37,245 nt of DNA from Roseburia sp. 1XD42-69 (GTDB lineage Bacteria; Bacillota; Clostridia; Lachnospirales; Lachnospiraceae). How positions within the stretch are numbered: position 1 is the stretch's first letter; every line of letters begins with the position of its first letter. The notes below the pieces were generated by a model. It made no database searches. It was not told the DNA's origin and worked only from the letters and a program-made list of their open reading frames with translations. The DNA lies in assembly GCF_003612565.1 (NCBI RefSeq), contig NZ_RAZG01000040.1:1-37245 (forward strand). Reading direction: 5' to 3'. The position numbers and the translations under genes are program-made. This document shows positions 32,512 through 37,245 of this stretch, piece by piece.

Positions 32512-33705
32512 ATGGCAGATAAAAATAAACAGGGATTCCACACGGTTGAATCTAATGTGGAGGAGATGGAAGAGAAAATCCGCAGGCACCGGAAAAAAAT
32601 AGTAATCCGGGGTTTTGTTTTGTTTTTAATTATAGCGGTTTCCATTGGAGCGGCAGGAATTTATTTTCAATATAAAGAATACACGGATTTTGAAGTAATC
32701 ACAGAAATTTTGCGAAGTGACAGCGAGGCCACCCAGTATGAGACTTTTGCGGGAAATATACTGCGGTACAATAATGACGGGGCATTTTATGCGGACATGT
32801 CGGACAACTTAATCTGGAACCAGGCCTATGAGATGCAGAATCCTATGGTAGATATCTGTGAGAATTATGCGGCAGTGGCGGACAGACAGGGGACCCAGAT
32901 TTATATTATGAATACCATAGGGGTTCAGGGGCAGATTGAGACAAATAAGCCAATCCAGGCCATATGTGTGGGAAATCAGGGGATTGTGGCGATTTTGACC
33001 CAGGAAGAGGGGACAAGTTATCTGGAATTGTATAACAAGAGCGGTGACAGTGTGGCTTCCGGTGAGATACATATGGAAAACAGCGGTTATCCCTTGGATA
33101 TTGCCCTTTCCAATGATGCAAATAAACTGGCAGTCTCCATTTTGGATATCAGCAAGGGAGAAGCCCGGACCACAGTGGCGTTTTACAACTTTGGTTCCGT
33201 GGGTCAAAATGAGATTGACAATATTGTAGGATCATACACCTATGAGGATATGGTGATACCGGAAATAGATTTTATAACGAATGATATACTTATTGCATTT
33301 GGGGATTCCCAGGTAGTGTTGTTTGAAGGAACCCAAAAGCCCGAGGAGCTTTGGAAACTTCCCCTGGAAAAAGAAGTGAAAAGCATATTTTATGACGAAT
33401 CTTATTTTGGCCTTGTGTACGACAAAGGGGATACCAGCAATACGCATATTATGGAAATATATGATACCAAGGGCAAGCTCCGGCTAGAGCAGAGTTTTAA
33501 AATGTCATATCAGCAGATAGAATTTCTGGAAAACCATCAGGTGTGCATTTTAGATGATACCAGATGCATCATATACACACTCCGGGGAGTAAAAAAATTT
33601 GCATATACATTTGATATGCCTGTTTACAAGGTTTTGTCCGGAAAAACAGACTGGAAATATACCTTTATTCTGGACGGGGCTATGGATGAAGTGAAATTGA
33701 AATAA
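32512..33705 (+). CDS. DUF5711 family protein
   Basis: 397 residues. A basic cytosolic start, one membrane helix (about 30-52, GFVLFLIIAVSIGAAGIYF), then about 340 residues of repeated beta-rich segments of beta-propeller character (IWNQAYEMQNPMVDICENYA, TQIYIMNTIGVQGQIETNKP, GIVAILTQEEGTSYLELYNK). This layout matches DUF5711 of Lachnospiraceae. Function unknown; an extracellular scaffold is likely. AGGAGTATATTAC precedes the start, 50 bases after the LysM gene, and CvpA follows after 10 bases. Confidence 0.75.
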   Translation: MADKNKQGFHTVESNVEEMEEKIRRHRKKIVIRGFVLFLIIAVSIGAAGIYFQYKEYTDFEVITEILRSDSEATQYETFAGNILRYNNDGAFYADMSDNLIWNQAYEMQNPMVDICENYAAVADRQGTQIYIMNTIGVQGQIETNKPIQAICVGNQGIVAILTQEEGTSYLELYNKSGDSVASGEIHMENSGYPLDIALSNDANKLAVSILDISKGEARTTVAFYNFGSVGQNEIDNIVGSYTYEDMVIPEIDFITNDILIAFGDSQVVLFEGTQKPEELWKLPLEKEVKSIFYDESYFGLVYDKGDTSNTHIMEIYDTKGKLRLEQSFKMSYQQIEFLENHQVCILDDTRCIIYTLRGVKKFAYTFDMPVYKVLSGKTDWKYTFILDGAMDEVKLK

Positions 33706-33715
33706 TGGAGTTGAC

Positions 33716-34423
33716 ATGAATATACTTACGATAGTGGTGCTGGCAGTAATTGGCCTCTGTGCATACGGGGGATACCGGCAGGGATTTTTGCGGGTGGCAT
33801 ACTCTCTGGCCGGATGGATTTTAGTTCTTTGCATTGTAACATTTTCTTCCCCTTATATTACGGCATATTTGGAAGAAAATACAAAAATAAAAGAAAATGT
33901 ACAGGAAAAATGTGTAGATTATTTAGAAAATTCCGGGGAGGAAGAAATTAAGGAGAAAGCAGAGGAAAACAGGGATAAGGCCTCCACGGGCTTAAACAGT
34001 ATATTCCTGCCCGACGCCGTTGTGGAGAATATTGTAAATTCTGCGGCAGAGCAAACACAGGAAATGATTTTAAGCACCGGGCTTTACCAGTACATTGCGG
34101 AATCTGTTTCCCAATTCATACTGGAGGGGATATCTTTTTTTGCAGCATTTCTCTTTGCCTCTGTCCTGGTGAAAAGCCTTGCAGGAGTGCTTGATATTGT
34201 ATCCCGTCTTCCGGTGGTAAAAGATGTGAATAAGGCGCTTGGAGTTATGGCAGGGGGAATAAAAGGGCTGCTCATCGTATGGCTGGCCTTTTATCTTCTG
34301 GCTATCTGCATTACAAGTGAAGCTGCCAGGGGGATTTTTACTTATGTGGAGCAGAGTCCTGTTCTATTGTTCTTGTATGAAAACAATCTATTACTTCAGG
34401 TAATTATGGCATTTTTTCCATAA
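33716..34423 (+). CDS. CvpA family membrane protein
   Basis: 235 residues. The opening helices (NILTIVVLAVIGLCAYGGYRQGFLRVAYSLAGWILVL, 2-38) with the GxRxG turn and the closing SFFAAFLFASVLVKSLAGVLDIVSRLPVVKDVNKALGVMAGGIKGLLIVWLAFYL are the CvpA signature. An acidic, helical stretch (60-110) separates them. CvpA proteins affect cell-envelope robustness and colicin export in Gram-negatives. It is the last gene of the LysM/DUF5711/CvpA group, with GGAG seven bases before the ATG. Confidence 0.87.
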   Translation: MNILTIVVLAVIGLCAYGGYRQGFLRVAYSLAGWILVLCIVTFSSPYITAYLEENTKIKENVQEKCVDYLENSGEEEIKEKAEENRDKASTGLNSIFLPDAVVENIVNSAAEQTQEMILSTGLYQYIAESVSQFILEGISFFAAFLFASVLVKSLAGVLDIVSRLPVVKDVNKALGVMAGGIKGLLIVWLAFYLLAICITSEAARGIFTYVEQSPVLLFLYENNLLLQVIMAFFP

Positions 34424-34638
34424 ATTACCTTTTTCTTTGCCAGAGAAAGGACTTTTACACAGCGGGCAAAATTTGTGTTCTCCATTTTCCTTTAAAAAGA
34501 TGGAGAAAAGAGAAAATAGTCTTTTGACGCAGGGGGGATTTTATGGTATATTATGAATAATTGGTCAATAAATTTATTAGCAGGTTGTCAGGGTGTATAA
34601 TATTTGGACATTATATATAACAGCAAAGGAGAAGTGTT
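34424..34638 (+). promoter_or_regulatory. intergenic region with the hemerythrin gene promoter
   Basis: A hairpin TTCTCCAT (34478-34485) / ATGGAGAA (34500-34507) follows cvpA but lacks a T run. TTGACG (34524-34529), a 17-base spacer and TATATT (34547-34552) form a promoter about 85 bases before the ATG at 34639. Confidence 0.55.
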
Positions 34639-36375
34639 ATGAATAATCGATTTGAGTGGCACAAAAGGTATGAATTAGGTGTAGATTTTATTGACAAAGA
34701 GCATAGAAAGCTTTTCAGTATAATGAACAAATTGTTTGAATATGGTGAAAATGACATAAAGACTCAGTGGATTTGCCAGGAAGGCATCAAATACTTTAAA
34801 GGACACGCCATGCAGCATTTCGCGGAAGAGGAAATGTATATGGCATCCCTTCACTATGAAGGATATGACAGGCACAGGAGGCTTCATGATAATTTTCGGA
34901 AGCAGACTCTGCCGGCTCTGGAAAAAGAACTGAATGAAACCGGATATTCACCGGACGCTATCAAGCATTTCCTTGGCGTCTGCGCCGGCTGGCTGATTGG
35001 CCATACCCTTACGGAAGACCGGGCCATAACAGGGCAGACTTCCAGCAAATGGGAAAACCTTTTGCCGGAGGAACAGATAAAAAAAGTGAGCCAGACCATC
35101 GTCCAGCTTTTAAATGAATTGTTTCAGTTGGATTCCCGGGTAATCAGTGAGCATTACGGCGGGGAAAAGTTCGGCAAAGGGTTTTATTACCGGTTAGTGT
35201 ACAGTTCAAAGGATGATAAAGAATGGGAAGTTATTTTAATCTTTGAGGAAAGGCTGCTTCTTGCCACCATGGGAAAAATGATGGGCGAGCAGTCAGACAA
35301 GGTAAATGTTATGCTGATGAATGCCGTCAGATATACGGCACGGCAGTTTGTGGATCGTATCAGGATACATTTCCCCACGATTGCGTCCTACGAGATAAAA
35401 AACGAAAGTCTCCTTACATATGAACAGTTCCAGAAAATATTTGGAAAGCAGCAGCCCCAGTGCAGCCTGCTTTTTGACACCGGGGAAGGCTATTTTGCAT
35501 ATTGTGACCGTTCTCCCAGTTATCTTCAGGAGGAAATGGGAACGACCCTGGAAGCCAATAATACTACGGAAGAGATTAAAAATTATCTTAAAAAAGAAGA
35601 GGAGAACCAGAAGAAGAAAATACTTGTGGTGGATGACTCCAGTGTAATGCGTCAGGCAATGCAGGAACTTCTGGGAAATGATTATGAGGTTTCCGAGGTG
35701 TCTTCCGGAGTGGCGGCATTACAGAGCATCGCTTTAAACAGGCCCGATTTGATTTTACTGGACTATGAGATGCCGGTGTGCGACGGGGGCCAGGTTTTGG
35801 AAATGCTGCGTTCTGAGAAAAATATGTCAGATATCCCCGTGATTTTCCTTACGGGAAGAGGAGACCCGGAGAGCATAAAAAAAGTAATGGCATTAAAACC
35901 AGCAGGATATCTGCTGAAAAACTTAAAACCGGAAGATATTAAGGCAAATATTGACGGATTTTTAAGAAGGCAGGAAGAAGCTAAGAATAATCAGGCAGAG
36001 CCGAGAAAGAAAATACTTGTAGTGGACGATTCTGAGATGATGCGCCGGGCTATGCATGAACTTTTGGGCAGTGATTATGAAGTTTCGGAGGCATCTTCCG
36101 GTGTGGCAGCGATACAGAGTATCGCCTTAAGCAGACCAAATCTGATATTACTGGATTATGAAATGCCGGTGTGCGACGGAAGCCAGGTACTGGAAATGAT
36201 ACGTTCGGAAAAAAATATGGCGGATATTCCGGTAATTTTCCTGACAGGCAGGGGAGACCCGGAGAGTATTAAAAAGGTAATGGCATTAAAACCTGCAGGA
36301 TATTTGTTGAAAAATTTAAAACCGGAAGATATTAAAGCCAATATTGATGGATTTTTAAGAAGGCAGAAGTCTTAA
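34639..36375 (+). CDS. hemerythrin protein with tandem receiver domains
   Basis: 578 residues. The N-terminal hemerythrin domain (1-130) keeps the seven diiron ligands: His22, His56/His60 region with Glu64 (HFAEEE), His79, His83, His122 and Asp127, so it should bind oxygen or a related ligand. Residues of about 150-295 resemble a CheX/CheC-like fold only loosely. Two receiver domains follow (327-445 and 457-576), each complete: Asp332/333 and 463/464, phosphoacceptors Asp375 and Asp506, Thr405/536, Lys427/558. Their last 45 residues are almost identical, pointing to recent duplication. No output or kinase domain is present. A stand-alone oxygen-sensing relay protein is inferred. AAAGGAG precedes the start. 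Confidence 0.87.
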   Translation: MNNRFEWHKRYELGVDFIDKEHRKLFSIMNKLFEYGENDIKTQWICQEGIKYFKGHAMQHFAEEEMYMASLHYEGYDRHRRLHDNFRKQTLPALEKELNETGYSPDAIKHFLGVCAGWLIGHTLTEDRAITGQTSSKWENLLPEEQIKKVSQTIVQLLNELFQLDSRVISEHYGGEKFGKGFYYRLVYSSKDDKEWEVILIFEERLLLATMGKMMGEQSDKVNVMLMNAVRYTARQFVDRIRIHFPTIASYEIKNESLLTYEQFQKIFGKQQPQCSLLFDTGEGYFAYCDRSPSYLQEEMGTTLEANNTTEEIKNYLKKEEENQKKKILVVDDSSVMRQAMQELLGNDYEVSEVSSGVAALQSIALNRPDLILLDYEMPVCDGGQVLEMLRSEKNMSDIPVIFLTGRGDPESIKKVMALKPAGYLLKNLKPEDIKANIDGFLRRQEEAKNNQAEPRKKILVVDDSEMMRRAMHELLGSDYEVSEASSGVAAIQSIALSRPNLILLDYEMPVCDGSQVLEMIRSEKNMADIPVIFLTGRGDPESIKKVMALKPAGYLLKNLKPEDIKANIDGFLRRQKS

Positions 36376-36456
36376 GTGAATTGAAATCAGAAAAGATATT
36401 ACAACGGAGTTGTTGCAGAAATGCGGCAGCTCGTTTGTATATTGCGGGGGCTTAGA

Positions 36457-37047
36457 ATGAAAAAGTCTATTATAATGATTTTTTTATTGTTTTTGTGCTT
36501 AGTGACGGCCTGTTCCTCAGAAAAATGCGGCAGAGAAATATCTATGAATGAGGATACACAGAAATTGGCTGATTTAGAATTAACTGATTTTGATACAGAA
36601 ATTCAAAATATCTCAGAATTAAGAGATGAAGAGGAAATAGAGAGCCCGGAAGAGATTTTTTCTGTATTTGGCATACCAATTTTACTTCCAGAAAATAATT
36701 CTTGGATAAAAAATACGGAATATACCTTGATAGATGAAAATAATCTGGAAGTTTGCTATTATGATGATATTTCAGGAATTGACTGTAAACTGTCCGTTAT
36801 CAAAAACGGCACGCTGGACGATACAACTTATTCCTACGATGAAACGTTAGACGAAACATGGCAGGGTGATTCTTTAGCAGGCGATACCGTGTACGTAAAA
36901 GTGCAGCACTCCGTAGATGACGGGAAAGTTTTTGCCTCCTGGGAGTATAAGAATTACAAATTTGCCATTCAGGGGGACATAGACCCTATGACAGACACAA
37001 GCCCTATTCCCAAAACAGCACTGTATATTATCAGTAAACTTCCGTAA
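36457..37047 (+). CDS. hypothetical lipoprotein
   Basis: 196 residues from ATG 36457 (MKKSIIMIFLLFLCLVTACS), with lipobox LVTAC giving lipidation of Cys19. The mature part is acidic at first, then beta-rich (PEEIFSVFGIPILLPENNSW, EVCYYDDISGIDCKLSVI). No family recognised. A longer reading frame from 36421 would bury the signal peptide and is less likely; CGGGGG lies upstream of the chosen ATG. It stands alone before the rRNA-type promoters. Confidence 0.75.
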   Translation: MKKSIIMIFLLFLCLVTACSSEKCGREISMNEDTQKLADLELTDFDTEIQNISELRDEEEIESPEEIFSVFGIPILLPENNSWIKNTEYTLIDENNLEVCYYDDISGIDCKLSVIKNGTLDDTTYSYDETLDETWQGDSLAGDTVYVKVQHSVDDGKVFASWEYKNYKFAIQGDIDPMTDTSPIPKTALYIISKLP

Positions 37048-37092
37048 TTGTTCTGCCGTCCATATCTTTATAAAAGAAATTAAAAAAAGTAG

Positions 37093-37121
37093 TTGACATT
37101 TAAAGAGGGACATGCTATTAT
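37093..37121 (+). promoter_or_regulatory. probable rRNA operon promoter P1
   Basis: TTGACA (37093-37098), a 17-base spacer and TATTAT (37116-37121). Tandem with P2 and pointing out of the window. Confidence 0.7.
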
Positions 37122-37185
37122 AGGAAAGCTGACGAACGGAGCAACTTTCCAGAATAAAAAAGTTAGCAAAAAAATAAAAAAGTTG

Positions 37186-37214
37186 TTGACAGACAGCGAA
37201 AGATGTGATAATCT
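37186..37214 (+). promoter_or_regulatory. probable rRNA operon promoter P2
   Basis: TTGACA (37186-37191), a 17-base spacer and TAATCT (37209-37214), with an A-rich upstream stretch (37155-37182) like an UP element. The leader ending GCTGTCGCAGAAAACAACAG is of the kind that precedes 16S rRNA genes in Lachnospiraceae; the 16S gene itself is outside. Confidence 0.65.
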
Positions 37215-37245
37215 ATTAAAGCTGTCGCAGAAAACAACAGCAGAG

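Overview
The window looks like a chromosomal segment from a Gram-positive gut clostridium of the Lachnospiraceae type. Support comes from moderate GC, strong GGAGG ribosome-binding sites, the tadA / large SRP RNA / dnaX / ybaB / recR neighbourhood of Firmicutes, DUF5711, PspC and CvpA family proteins, reverse rubrerythrin with PerR, and a GGNG-type phosphofructokinase. No phage or conjugation genes, transposase or CRISPR array were seen. The genus cannot be fixed from the sequence alone.

Left part (1-10.8 kb), accessory. An AT-rich minus-strand operon (DUF2975, YozG-like regulator, small membrane protein) is followed by a decayed AAA-ATPase/PD-(D/E)XK nuclease gene. Next come a BceAB-like ABC exporter whose permease and ATPase are separated by a hairpin-rich element, and a large secreted lectin-like protein with a G10 tract in its reading frame and a long, terminator-containing leader. 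A duplicated DUF305 protein, an intact AAA/PD-(D/E)XK protein and two GNAT acetyltransferases complete the part.

Middle part (10.8-22 kb). A PadR/HAAS membrane module with a clear operator is followed by a MoxR ATPase and a VWA metallopeptidase that carries a second, degenerate peptidase copy. Diverging from moxR is a two-gene XRE regulator / HipA-like kinase module and then a CPBP-like membrane protein. These are linked by one operator sequence: two perfect copies 33 bp apart between divergent promoters, and a degenerate third copy in the same position of the membrane-protein promoter. A 24-codon ORF and an intrinsic terminator lie between the leftward promoter and moxR. This is my candidate for an undescribed system. 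A perR / reverse-rubrerythrin operon, a FapA/DUF342 protein, a DUF6128-like protein and a GNAT enzyme follow.

Right part (21.9-37.2 kb), mostly core. It begins with tadA and the SRP RNA with its own promoter. About 5.7 kb separates the SRP RNA from dnaX-ybaB-recR and holds a PadR/HAAS/DUF4097/PspC envelope operon, a DUF2520 protein with panB (possible pantothenate pair), tRNA-Ser(CGA) and phosphofructokinase. After recR come a membrane protein with a degenerate JAMM/MPN-like domain and LysM, a DUF5711 protein, a CvpA protein, a hemerythrin protein with two near-identical receiver domains, and a lipoprotein. The window ends in two consensus promoters that look like the start of an rRNA operon lying just outside.
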